Origin: CAVTBX01 sp963733135
GTDB taxonomy: Bacteria; Actinomycetota; Thermoleophilia; Gaiellales; Gaiellaceae
Assembly: GCA_963733135.1 (NCBI GenBank)
Contig: CAVTBX010000004.1
Location: forward strand, 186,001-250,000
Reading direction: 5' to 3'
DNA length: 64,000 nucleotides
In this document: positions 47,740 through 55,846 of the stretch, piece after piece
Numbering within the stretch: the stretch's first letter is position 1
Layout of the letters: the number at the start of each line of letters is the position of its first letter
Notes under the pieces: generated by a model
What the model was told of the DNA's origin: nothing
Database searches by the model: none
Seen by the model: the letters and a program-made list of their open reading frames with translations, nothing else
Position numbers and translations under genes: made by a program

Positions 47740-48231
47740 CTATTCGACCTCTTGAAGCGCTCCCGTGTCCACGTCGTAGACGAACCCGCGGATCGCGTCC
47801 TTCTTCGGGATGAACGGGCTCGCCTCGATCCGCGCGATCGACTCGCGGACGTTGCCTTCGAGATCGTCGAAGGTCTCGACCGACCAGTCGGGCCGCAGGC
47901 CGGTGTCCTGCTCGAGGGCGTCGTGAAACTCCTCGTCGGTGAAGGTCAGCATCCCGCAGCCGGTGTGGTGGATCAGCATGATCTCCTCGGTCCCGAGCAG
48001 CCGTTGCGAGATGGCCAGCGAGCGGATCTCGTCCTCGGTGACGACGCCGCCCGCGTTTCGGATCACGTGCGCATCACCCAACTCGAGGCCGAGCAGCTCG
48101 TGCGGGTTCAGCCGCGCATCCATGCACGCGACGACCGCCACGCGTTTGGCCGGCGGAGTCGCCAGCCCGCCTGCCCCGAAACCCTCGCGGTACTGCCGGG
48201 CGTTCTCCACGAGCTCGTCGATGACACTCAC
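47740..48231 (-). CDS. Beta-class carbonic anhydrase
   Basis: This 163-aa protein has zinc ligands in VVACMDARLNP (Cys, with the Asp-Arg dyad) and MLIHHTGCGML (His, Cys). It interconverts CO2 and bicarbonate. The length and CMDARL motif fit the short bacterial beta-CA group. The GTG start follows AGGAGG by 6 nt. It lies between amt-glnK and gltBD, in a block that also has bicarbonate-using PEP carboxylase. Confidence 0.92.
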   Translation of the reverse strand: MSVIDELVENARQYREGFGAGGLATPPAKRVAVVACMDARLNPHELLGLELGDAHVIRNAGGVVTEDEIRSLAISQRLLGTEEIMLIHHTGCGMLTFTDEEFHDALEQDTGLRPDWSVETFDDLEGNVRESIARIEASPFIPKKDAIRGFVYDVDTGALQEVE

Positions 48232-48289
48232 GCCTCGCCTCCTGATCGCAGAACGGAGCCATAACTATATAAAGTGAAGCGTTAGTAGG

Positions 48290-49723
48290 TCAGGTCGACG
48301 GCTCGGAGGCGACCGTGAGGTTGGCCGGAGCAGGAATAGGGTCCGGCGCGGGCGTCGGCTCGGAAGCTGACCGAGCCGCATGCGAGAAGCCTATGTGGGC
48401 GTGGGCGTCCGTCCCGTACCCGCCCGGCACCGGGATGTAGAACTCGGGGTAGCCCCACATGCCGTGCTCGGACACGTCGAGGCCGGCGGTCTCGACCTCG
48501 GGCTCGGCGCGAATCCCGACCGTCGCCTTCATGGCCCAGAGGACGAGGTACGACGCGCCGAAGGTGAAGGCGCCAACCGTGGCGAGGCCGAGCGCCTGCA
48601 CGCCGAGCTGGTGCAGCCCGCCTCCGTAGAGGAGACCCGCCTGGCCTGTCGCAAGCTTCTCCGCGAGGCTCGGCACGGTCAAGAACCCGAGCGCCAGCGT
48701 GCCCCAGACGCCGGCCATCCCGTGGGCGGCGAGGGCTCCGACAGGATCGTCGATCCCGAGCCGCTCCACGAGGAGCGAGCCGAGCACGACGATGGCACCC
48801 GCGACGAGCCCGATCACGATCGCGGCCCAGGGCGCCACGAACGCGCACGCGGCCGTGATGGCGACCAGCCCCGCGATCGCGCCGTTCAGCGTCATCGAGA
48901 GGTCCGGCTTCTTGACGATCACCCAGGACGCGACGAGCGCGCCAATCACGCCGGCCGCGGCGGCGATGTTCGTGTTCAGGGCGACGTAGGCGAAGAACCC
49001 GACGCCCCCGAGGTCCACGCCGAGCGTGGAGCCGGGGTTGAAGCCGAACCAGCCGAACCAAAGGATCAGGACGCCGAGCGTCGTGAAGGCCATGTTGTGG
49101 CCTGGGATTGCGTTCGGCTTGCCGTCCGCGTTGAACTTGCCGATCCGCGGCCCCAGCAGGAGCGCGCCCGCAAGCCCTGCCAGCGCACCCTGGAAGTGGA
49201 CGACCGTCGAGCCCGCGAAGTCCTGCATGCCGCGTCCGAAGAGCCAGCCGTCCGGGCTCCAGATCCAGTGGGAGACGACGGAGTAGATGAGGACGAACGC
49301 GACGCCGAACACGAAGTACACCCAGAGGCGCGTGCGCTCGGCCATCGCACCCCACACGATCGCCAGCGATACCGCGGCGAAGACGACCTCGAAGAGATAG
49401 CCGGCCGCGCCCGGGATCGAGGCGAACCACGAGAAGGGCTCGGCTCCGACGGCCAGGAGCTCGTCGACGGATGGCGCGAACCCGGACCCTCCCACGAGCC
49501 CGTTGCCGCCGTCGCCGAACGCGATCCCGAAGCCGACGAGGTAGTAGACGAGCGAGGCGAGCCCGAGCACGAGGGCGTTTTTCGCAGCGATGTGCCCGAC
49601 GTTCTTCATGCGCGTCAGCCCCGCCTCGAGGAACGCGAACCCGGCCTGCATGAACATGACGAGAACGGCCGCCAGGACGACCCAGATCGTGCTGGTCGCG
49701 ACTGCGAGCTCTTCGGTGCTCAT
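48290..49723 (-). CDS. amt: Ammonium transporter
   Basis: This 477-aa protein starts at the ATG at 49723, which overlaps glnK by 4 bp. It has eleven helices. The pore His pair is in STVVHFQGALAGLAG (about residue 174) and AAHGMAGVWGTLALG (about residue 334). FMQAGFAFLEAGLTR is the family start. The C-terminal cytosolic tail after HIGFSHAA is long and Pro/Ala-rich (ASEPTPAPDPIPAPA), unlike the short conserved tail of AmtB. It conducts NH4+/NH3 and is gated by GlnK. Confidence 0.95.
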   Translation of the reverse strand: MSTEELAVATSTIWVVLAAVLVMFMQAGFAFLEAGLTRMKNVGHIAAKNALVLGLASLVYYLVGFGIAFGDGGNGLVGGSGFAPSVDELLAVGAEPFSWFASIPGAAGYLFEVVFAAVSLAIVWGAMAERTRLWVYFVFGVAFVLIYSVVSHWIWSPDGWLFGRGMQDFAGSTVVHFQGALAGLAGALLLGPRIGKFNADGKPNAIPGHNMAFTTLGVLILWFGWFGFNPGSTLGVDLGGVGFFAYVALNTNIAAAAGVIGALVASWVIVKKPDLSMTLNGAIAGLVAITAACAFVAPWAAIVIGLVAGAIVVLGSLLVERLGIDDPVGALAAHGMAGVWGTLALGFLTVPSLAEKLATGQAGLLYGGGLHQLGVQALGLATVGAFTFGASYLVLWAMKATVGIRAEPEVETAGLDVSEHGMWGYPEFYIPVPGGYGTDAHAHIGFSHAARSASEPTPAPDPIPAPANLTVASEPST

Positions 49724-50070
49724 CCGGCTTCGACCTCCTCCAGGCGGGTGCCCGTTCGGTGGTGCACGACTCTCTCGACGGACGTCGTCCAGACGATCCC
49801 GTCGCCCGACTCGTTGCCGCTCCGCGCGGCGTCGACGATCGCGTCGACGACGGCGTTCGCCCGGTCGTCCTCGACGATGAAGACGAGCATGGCCTTGGGC
49901 AGGAAGCGGGACTCGAAGACGCGCCCGCGGTACTCGTGGATGAGTCCGCGCTGCCTCCCGTGGCCGACGGCCTCGAGCACGGTCACGCCGACGTGACCCG
50001 CCTCGTTCTCGACCGCGTCGATGACCGTCTCGACCCGTTCCCGGATGACGATCGCCTCGACCTTCCTCAC
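49720..50070 (-). CDS. glnK: PII-family nitrogen regulator, GlnK-like
   Basis: This 116-aa protein is a trimeric sensor of ATP/ADP and 2-oxoglutarate that plugs the ammonium channel. The T-loop reads GRQRGLIHEYRGRVFESRFLP. Gln40 and Lys59 match the 2-OG and Mg-ATP contacts Gln39 and Lys58, and Tyr47 matches Tyr46. The modified Tyr51 of enteric and actinobacterial PII aligns with Phe52, so uridylylation or adenylylation at that site is not possible. One B/C-loop Arg is His (VVHHRTG in place of VRIRTG). GTG start behind AGGAGGAG; amt follows. Confidence 0.93.
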   Translation of the reverse strand: MRKVEAIVIRERVETVIDAVENEAGHVGVTVLEAVGHGRQRGLIHEYRGRVFESRFLPKAMLVFIVEDDRANAVVDAIVDAARSGNESGDGIVWTTSVERVVHHRTGTRLEEVEAG

Positions 50071-50125
50071 CGCGAGCTCCTCCTGCGCTTGCTCTCTCGC
50101 ACGACCGACCTCCTGCTCGCCAACG

Positions 50126-50157
50126 CAAAAAGCCCCAGGTGAGCTACACCTGGGGCT
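50126..50157 (-). terminator. Intrinsic terminator after ppc
   Basis: A perfect 11-bp stem (AGCCCCAGGTG/CACCTGGGGCT) with an AGCTA loop is followed on the minus strand by TTTTT. It lies 73 bp beyond the ppc stop and 56 bp before glnK, so ppc and glnK-amt are separate units, or are attenuated at this point. Confidence 0.9.
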
Positions 50158-50229
50158 TCGTCGCCACCCTCGGCGCCGACGTCGACGCCTGACGTGAAGC
50201 TAGCGTCCTCCTCGGACGACCCCGCGCGG

Positions 50230-52761
50230 TCAGCCGGTGTTTCGAAGCGCGGCTGCGATACCGGCAATCGAACGGAGGAGTGGCTTGCGAGCGGCCTCGT
50301 CGCCGCCGCGATACCGGCGCAGGAGCTCGACTTGGATCGCGTTCATCGGGTCGACGTACGGATTCCGAAGCCGCACCGAGCGTTGCAGGATTGGGTGGCG
50401 CTCGAGCAGCTCCCGGGATCCGACGATCTCGAGCAGCGCTGTCGTCGTGCGCTCGTGCTCGGCGACGAGCGCGGAGAAGAGCCGCTCCCGAGCACGGCCT
50501 TCCGGGACGAGCTCGAGGTAGCCCTCCGCGATCTCGAGGCTCGACTTCGCGAGCGTCATCTCGAGGTTGTCGACGAGCGTCCGGAAGAACGCCCAGTCGG
50601 CGTAGAGCCGCCGGAGCTCGGCGAGGCCTCCCACGCTCTCCGCGTGCCGGGCGAAGGCGGTTCCGCAGCCGTACCAGGCCGGGAGGAGGGTCCGGTTCTG
50701 CGTCCAGGCGAAGACCCAGGGGATCGCACGGAGCGAGCTCAGATAGCCCTCGCCCTCGGGACGCCTGGCCGGTCGGGAACCGAGCGCGAGCAGCGCAAGC
50801 TCGTCGATGGGCGTGAACGCGCGCAGGAAGCCGACGAAGTCCGGATCGTCCCAGACGAGTGCGCGATACGTCTTGTGTGCCCAGTCTGAAAGCTCGGCGA
50901 CGAGCTCTCGGCCGCCGGGCGGCGGCTCTGCGCCCGCGACGTCCGGGAACGCGGCGAGGAGCGTGGCCGCGAGGGCCGCTTCGAGGTTTCGGTACGCGAG
51001 GCCTGGCAGCCCGTACTTGAAGGAGATCGTCTCGCCCTGCTCCGTCACCTTGAGCCGGCCGGGCGGGCAACCTGACGGCCCTGCGAGGATGGCCGTATGG
51101 GTCGGCCCGCCGCCGCGCCCCGCACTGCCGCCGCGGCCGTGGAAGATGGTCAGGTCCAGGTCGCGTTCGCGGGCGAGCCGGGCGAGCTCTTCCTGGGCTC
51201 GGTAGATCTCCCACTGGGCGGTCAGGTAGCCGCCGTCCTTGCCCGAATCGGAGTAGCCGACCATGACCTCGAGCCGTCCGCCGCGGCTCTCGACCGAGCG
51301 GCCGAACCGCGGCTCGTCGAGGAGGCTCCCGACCACGCCCGGCGCGGCCCGGAGGTCGGCGATCGTCTCGAAGAGCGGAACGAGCGAGAGCTCGAGCCCG
51401 CGCTCCTCCGCAAGATCGAGCACGGCGAGGAGGTCGGCCGGCTCTCGCGTCGCCGAGACGATCACGGTGTCGAGAGCCGACTCGCCATGACGGCCGCGGG
51501 CCGCGGCGATCGCAGCGAAGGTCTCGCGCATGCGGTCGTCAGGCTCCTGCACGTCACGCGCGTGAAGGCGCACGTCGAGCTTCGCAAGCTGGAAGTCGAA
51601 GAGCTCGAGCCGCCGGCGGAGCGCGGCCAGCCTCCCGTCCGCGACCCGCTCCGCCCGGTTGGCGCGCAGGCTGCGGTCGATGACCTCGAGGTCGGCGGCC
51701 AATTCTGCGGGCGAGCCGTATCCGGGCTCGTTACCGCCCTCAAGCGTGTTGCCGAGCCGACGCCACACGAAGCTGAGCTTCCGGCGATACGGCTCGTCGG
51801 CGTTTCGCTCACCGAGCTCGGCGGCGTAGGTCGGCAGCTCGGCCTCGTCGCGAGCAATCGATGCGCGCAGCTCGTCCGAAGCCCGGACGAGCGCGCTCGA
51901 GATCCCGATCGACCCGGCGAGTGCACGCACCTCCCCCCGGTAGCGGGTGAGCACGAGCTCCCGAGCCCGGTCGAGCGCCTCGGCGATCGTCTCGGGCCCG
52001 GCTGCGGGGTTCCCGTCCTGGTCGCCGCCGATCCAGCTCCCGAAGCGAAGCGGAACCGCGTCTCCAGGCACCCGCTCGCGTAGATCGCCGAGCAGATCGG
52101 TGGCGGCATCGATCAGGCACTCCTCGAAGAACCAGAGTCCGTTCCGGATCTCGTCCACGACGCGTGGGCGCTGCGAGCGCACTTCGTCGGTCTGCCAGAG
52201 AAGCGTCACCTCCTCGGCGAGCTCCGCCCTTACGGCGCCCTCCTCTCCGGGCGAGAGCGAGGGATCGTCGAGTCGCTTCAGGAGCCGCGCGAGGCGAAGG
52301 TGAGCGGCGAGCACCGTGCGCCTGGCCGCCTCCGTGGGGTGCGCGGTGAGAACGAGCTCGAGCGAGATCCGCCCCACCGCGGCGGCAAGGTCGTCCTGCG
52401 TGACACCGCTCGCCTCGAGCCCGGCGAACGCCTCCGCCAGCGACTCGCGCCCGAACCGGTGCTCGTGCTCGTACTGCCTGCGCCGGCGGAGCCGATGGTG
52501 CTGCTCGGCGATGTTCGCGAGCTGGAAGTAGAGCCCGAAGGCGCGGAGCACCTGCGCCTGCCGGTCGAGATCGAGTCCTCGCACGGCCTCGGCGAGCGCC
52601 TCGCGCTCGCTTGCACTCCCGCCCGCCCGTGCCTCCCGCGCCAGCCGGCGGATCCGCTCCTCGGCCTCGAGGAGCTCGTCGCCTTCCTGCTCGACGAGCA
52701 CCGCTCCGAGGACGTCTCCGAGGAGACGGACGTCGCGCCGAAGAGCCGCGTCGGCATCCAT
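50230..52761 (-). CDS. ppc: Phosphoenolpyruvate carboxylase
   Basis: This 843-aa protein fixes bicarbonate onto PEP to give oxaloacetate. It starts at the ATG at 52761 (MDADAALRRDVRLLGD); the frame extends 15 codons further without support. Catalytic motifs are intact: VLTAHPTEAARRTV near residue 140, GSWIGGDQDGNP, VGYSDSGKDGGY near 500 and FHGRGGSAGRGGGP near 540. The C-terminal RLRNPYVDPMNAIQ and the ending RNTG are canonical. It replenishes carbon skeletons for the GOGAT genes nearby. Confidence 0.97.
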   Translation of the reverse strand: MDADAALRRDVRLLGDVLGAVLVEQEGDELLEAEERIRRLAREARAGGSASEREALAEAVRGLDLDRQAQVLRAFGLYFQLANIAEQHHRLRRRRQYEHEHRFGRESLAEAFAGLEASGVTQDDLAAAVGRISLELVLTAHPTEAARRTVLAAHLRLARLLKRLDDPSLSPGEEGAVRAELAEEVTLLWQTDEVRSQRPRVVDEIRNGLWFFEECLIDAATDLLGDLRERVPGDAVPLRFGSWIGGDQDGNPAAGPETIAEALDRARELVLTRYRGEVRALAGSIGISSALVRASDELRASIARDEAELPTYAAELGERNADEPYRRKLSFVWRRLGNTLEGGNEPGYGSPAELAADLEVIDRSLRANRAERVADGRLAALRRRLELFDFQLAKLDVRLHARDVQEPDDRMRETFAAIAAARGRHGESALDTVIVSATREPADLLAVLDLAEERGLELSLVPLFETIADLRAAPGVVGSLLDEPRFGRSVESRGGRLEVMVGYSDSGKDGGYLTAQWEIYRAQEELARLARERDLDLTIFHGRGGSAGRGGGPTHTAILAGPSGCPPGRLKVTEQGETISFKYGLPGLAYRNLEAALAATLLAAFPDVAGAEPPPGGRELVAELSDWAHKTYRALVWDDPDFVGFLRAFTPIDELALLALGSRPARRPEGEGYLSSLRAIPWVFAWTQNRTLLPAWYGCGTAFARHAESVGGLAELRRLYADWAFFRTLVDNLEMTLAKSSLEIAEGYLELVPEGRARERLFSALVAEHERTTTALLEIVGSRELLERHPILQRSVRLRNPYVDPMNAIQVELLRRYRGGDEAARKPLLRSIAGIAAALRNTG

Positions 52762-52853
52762 CCGAGCATCTTCCTGGGTCGTACGGATTCCCGTACCCGA
52801 GGACACCGGCTAGCAGCCTTCCCGCAGGGAACGCGGCGGGCCAAGCTGGAGTC

Positions 52854-53306
52854 ATGACCGATTCGGCCACCTCCTGGTTCTTCGACACGGTCGAGAGCAC
52901 CGCGCTCGCAGGCGAGCCCGGGAAGGTCGCGCTCGTCGAGCGCCGCGCCCGAGCAGGCGTCATGCCTCCGCTCCATCGCAGGCACGAGGACGAGACCTAC
53001 CGCGTGCTCGAGGGATCCGTGACCTTCTTCGTCGGCGCCGAGAGGGTGCCGGCCGGCCCCGGAGACGTCGTCGTCGCTCCGGGCGGCACGGCGAGAACCT
53101 TTCGCGTCGAGTCCGCCGAGGCGCGCTGGCTCGTTCTCACCCGCGTCTTCTCGCTCTCCCGGTACGAGGACTTCGGTCGGGCGGTCGCGGAGCCCGTGGA
53201 GCACTCTCACCCGGCTCGCGACGAGCTTGCTGCGCTCCGCGTGATCGCGGGTGCAAACGGCATCCAGATCCTCGGCCCGCCCGGCTCCGTTCCCGCGCTC
53301 GTCTAG
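52854..53306 (+). CDS. Single-domain cupin protein
   Basis: This 150-aa protein starts at the ATG at 52854. Cupin motif 1 is MPPLHRRHEDETYRVLEG (His, His, Glu) and motif 2 is PGDVVVAPGGTARTFRV, where the usual His is replaced by Thr/Arg, so metal binding may be incomplete. It is a small cytosolic beta-barrel; catalytic role unknown. It is divergent from ppc with a 92-bp gap. Confidence 0.82.
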   Translation: MTDSATSWFFDTVESTALAGEPGKVALVERRARAGVMPPLHRRHEDETYRVLEGSVTFFVGAERVPAGPGDVVVAPGGTARTFRVESAEARWLVLTRVFSLSRYEDFGRAVAEPVEHSHPARDELAALRVIAGANGIQILGPPGSVPALV

Positions 53307-53346
53307 CTGCCTCCTGCTGGGCAGGCTCTACTTGCGGCCGCCACTA

Positions 53347-53383
53347 TTGACTGCGCAAGCTTTATTCAGTACACTTGCTTGCG
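53347..53383 (+). promoter_or_regulatory. Sigma-70 promoter of yceI with overlapping dyad
   Basis: TTGACT (53347-53352), a 17-bp spacer and TACACT (53370-53375) form a good housekeeping promoter. A dyad, CGCAAGC (53354-53360) and GCTTGCG (53377-53383), brackets the -10. Within it, GTACACTTG (53369-53377) is one base different from GTATACTTG upstream of the marR gene. This suggests repression by that MarR protein. Confidence 0.6.
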
Positions 53384-53409
53384 TACTCAAGAAATGAGGA
53401 GGGAACACG

Positions 53410-53946
53410 TTGATCAGTACAGAGCAGACGCAGCAGGCGCTTCCCAAGGGCACGTGGAATGCGGATCCGGTGCACTCAACGGTCGGCTTCGCGATCGACT
53501 ACATGGCGGGCACGTTCCAGGGGACGTTCTCCGACGTCGCGTCGCGGATCGCCGCTGAGGAGCTCTCCGGCACCGCGCAGGTCTCGAGCATCCAGGTCAA
53601 GGACAATGACCTCGAGGCTCATCTCCAGAGCCCCGACTTCTTCGACGCGGAGCGTCATCCCGAGCTGGCGTTCGGATCCCGCGAGATCACACGGGACGGC
53701 GGCGAGCTCACCATCGCCGGCGAGCTCACGATGAAGGGGCACACCGAGCCGGTCGAGATCCGCGGGCGCGTCACAGAGCCGATCCAGGACCCGTTCGGGA
53801 ACGAGCGCTTCGGCCTCAAGCTGGAGACGACCGTCGACCGGACGGTGTTCGGGATCAACTGGAACAACCCGCTTCCGACGGGCGAGCCCGCACTCTCGAA
53901 CGACGTCACGATCGTCGCCGACCTCCAGTACGTGCGGGAGGCCTAG
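53410..53946 (+). CDS. YceI-family protein
   Basis: This 178-aa protein has a TTG start behind AGGAGGG. Its features are GTWNADPVHSTVGFAIDYMA, DFFDAERHPELAFGS and LTMKGHTEPVEI, the three hallmark blocks of the YceI lipocalin-like fold that binds long polyisoprenoid chains. No signal peptide, so it is cytosolic, unlike E. coli YceI. Actinobacterial members are often linked to redox or quinone stress. It is in an operon with an FMN reductase 7 bp downstream. Confidence 0.92.
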   Translation: MISTEQTQQALPKGTWNADPVHSTVGFAIDYMAGTFQGTFSDVASRIAAEELSGTAQVSSIQVKDNDLEAHLQSPDFFDAERHPELAFGSREITRDGGELTIAGELTMKGHTEPVEIRGRVTEPIQDPFGNERFGLKLETTVDRTVFGINWNNPLPTGEPALSNDVTIVADLQYVREA

Positions 53947-53952
53947 CTCGCA

Positions 53953-54507
53953 ATGACGATCCTCGGCGTGAGCGGAAGCCTGCGGCGGGGCTCCTACAAC
54001 ACGAAGCTCCTCGCGAATGCGGGCGAGCTGCTCGCTGCCGGGGGCGCCGAGCTCGTCGTCTACGACGGGCTGAAAGACGTGCCGCCGTACGACGAGGACG
54101 ATGACACCGATGAGGCTCCGGCTGCCGTCTCGCGCCTGCGCGAGGCGATCGCCGGGGCCGACGCGGTGCTGTTCGCGACGCCCGAGTACAACTCCTCGAT
54201 CCCCGGTCACCTGAAGAACGCGATCGACTGGGTATCGCGGCCGCTCGCCACGAACCCGCTCCGCAACAAGCCGGTGGCCGTCATCGGGGCGAGCTCTGGG
54301 ATGTTCGGCGCCGTGTGGGCGCAGGCGGAGCTCCGGAAGGTGCTCGCCGCCACGGGCGCCCGCGTCGTGGAGGTCGAGCTCGCACTCGGCCACGCGCAGA
54401 CAGGCTTCGGCGATGACGGGAACCTCGTCGACGAGACCTTCCGCGAACAGCTTGCGGAGGTCGGCCGCGGCCTCGTCGCCGATGCTGTCCCGGCTCTGGC
54501 CGCCTAA
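53953..54507 (+). CDS. NAD(P)H-dependent FMN reductase (flavodoxin-like)
   Basis: This 184-aa protein has SGSLRRGSYNTKLL for FMN phosphate binding, TPEYNSSIPGHLKNAIDWVSR for the isoalloxazine loop, and GASSGMFGAVWAQAELR. This is the chromate/quinone/azo-reductase-like family. It reduces quinones or other electrophiles with NAD(P)H. Co-transcription with yceI and the facing MarR gene suggest a quinone or oxidative-stress response. Confidence 0.9.
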   Translation: MTILGVSGSLRRGSYNTKLLANAGELLAAGGAELVVYDGLKDVPPYDEDDDTDEAPAAVSRLREAIAGADAVLFATPEYNSSIPGHLKNAIDWVSRPLATNPLRNKPVAVIGASSGMFGAVWAQAELRKVLAATGARVVEVELALGHAQTGFGDDGNLVDETFREQLAEVGRGLVADAVPALAA

Positions 54508-55004
54508 GCCGGTTCTGATTCGCCGGCGAGGCAGGCCGAGCCATCGGCCTCGTCCACTCCGGGAAGGCGGCTGAGTAGAGCGGCAAGCTGCTCGAGCTCC
54601 TCGCCTGTGAACCGCTCCTCGAAGAGCGTCCGAACGCCGGCGACGTGTGAGCTCGAGGCTTCGACCAGTCGCTTCCGACCCGCCGAGGTGAGAACGGCAT
54701 ACGTCACCCGCCGGTCGCTCGCGCACGTTTGCTTATCGACGAGGCCGGCCGCCTCGAGGCCGTCGAGGAGGCGCGTCACGCCCGAGGCCGTCAGGAGCAG
54801 CCGCCCGGCGAGATCTACCCGCCGCATTCGGCCCTCCTCGGCATGGGAGAGGTGCAGGAGCGCCTCGTAGTCGTTGATCGTCAGACCATGCTCCGCGAGC
54901 AGCTCCGCGCTCAGCGTGCGCGTCGAGACCGAGTGAGCCCGAAGGAGCCGTGCCCAGGCGTCGAGGGCGCGGGTCGTGCTCTGTGTGTCAGTCGCGATAG
55001 GCAT
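54504..55004 (-). CDS. MarR-family transcriptional regulator
   Basis: This 166-aa protein has a winged HTH with HGLTINDYEALLHLSHAEEG, LAGRLLLTASGVTRLLDGLE and a wing (CASDRRVTYAVLTSAGRK). It is a dimeric repressor, usually released by phenolics or oxidised thiols. A Cys in the wing (KQTCASDRR) and a C-terminal Cys could be redox sensing. It overlaps the FMN reductase stop by 4 bp tail to tail. A dyad upstream of its start resembles part of the yceI promoter. Confidence 0.92.
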   Translation of the reverse strand: MPIATDTQSTTRALDAWARLLRAHSVSTRTLSAELLAEHGLTINDYEALLHLSHAEEGRMRRVDLAGRLLLTASGVTRLLDGLEAAGLVDKQTCASDRRVTYAVLTSAGRKRLVEASSSHVAGVRTLFEERFTGEELEQLAALLSRLPGVDEADGSACLAGESEPA

Positions 55005-55022
55005 CTCTCTCTCCTTGTGCCC

Positions 55023-55036
55023 TCAAGTATACGTGA
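55023..55036. promoter_or_regulatory. Candidate MarR operator upstream of marR
   Basis: TCAAGTATACGTGA is a 14-bp palindrome with one mismatched pair, centred on GTATAC, 19 bp upstream of the marR start. The core CAAGTATAC matches, reverse-complemented, GTACACTTG in the yceI promoter except for one base. Confidence 0.5.
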
Positions 55037-55078
55037 TCTCTCGGCGGTCGAGGGCTCCCGACGTGGTGAAATCCCCGC

Positions 55079-55846
55079 GTGGCAGTCGCAGCCGGAAACC
55101 GACTCGACGGGCGTCGCGCACTCGTCACGGGTGCGAGCCGCGGGATCGGCGAGGCGATCGCGCGCCGCTTTGCCGCCGAGGGCGCCGCAGTCGCCCTCCT
55201 CGGTCGTGACGGCCGGCGGCTCCAGACGCTCGAAGCCGAGCTCGCTGCGGGCGGTGCCAAGACGGTCGCGGTTCGAGCCGACGTCAGCGAGGCTGACGAG
55301 ACCGCCGCAGCGGTTCAGGCCGCCCACGATGCGCTCGGCGGCCTCGACGCGCTCGTGAACGCCGCCGCCGTCGACTGCGACTGGAAGCCGACTGCCGAGC
55401 TCTCGGTCGAGAGCTGGGACGAGACGGTCGCCGTGAACCTGTCGGGGGCGTTCTACGTTTGCCGAGTCGCGCTCCCCCTCATGGTGGCGGGCGGCGGCGG
55501 CGCGGTCGTGAACGTCACCTCGGTCGCGGCGCACCGGGTGTGGCCCGAGGACGTCGCCTACAGCGCCTCGAAGGCGGGCGTCGAGATGCTGACCCGGACG
55601 ATCGCAGTCGAGTACGCCCCGCACGGGATCCGCGCGAACTGCCTGGCGCCGGGGGTCATCGACGCAGGCATGACGGACACGATCGAGGACGCGGCCGAAC
55701 GCGCGGAGCTCGAGGCGATGCACCCGCTCGGCCGGATGGGCCGCGCAGACGAAGTGGCCGAAGCGGCGCTCTGGCTCGTCTCCGACGCCTCGTCCTTCAC
55801 GACCGGAACGACGCTCGCCGTGGACGGCGGCTTCCTGGCCCGCTAG
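55079..55846 (+). CDS. Short-chain dehydrogenase/reductase (SDR)
   Basis: This 255-aa protein has the NAD(P) motif TGASRGIGEAIARRF, NAA in LVNAAAVDC, catalytic Ser in NVTSVAAH, YSASK with Tyr and Lys, and an ending DGGFLAR, a classical SDR. An acidic residue is not evident after the second strand (ALLGRDGRR), suggesting NADP. The GTG start is 75 bp from marR. Its stop overlaps that of the dehydratase by 4 bp (CTAG), facing the sugar-acid operon, and it may act in the same pathway. Confidence 0.9.
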   Translation: MAVAAGNRLDGRRALVTGASRGIGEAIARRFAAEGAAVALLGRDGRRLQTLEAELAAGGAKTVAVRADVSEADETAAAVQAAHDALGGLDALVNAAAVDCDWKPTAELSVESWDETVAVNLSGAFYVCRVALPLMVAGGGGAVVNVTSVAAHRVWPEDVAYSASKAGVEMLTRTIAVEYAPHGIRANCLAPGVIDAGMTDTIEDAAERAELEAMHPLGRMGRADEVAEAALWLVSDASSFTTGTTLAVDGGFLAR

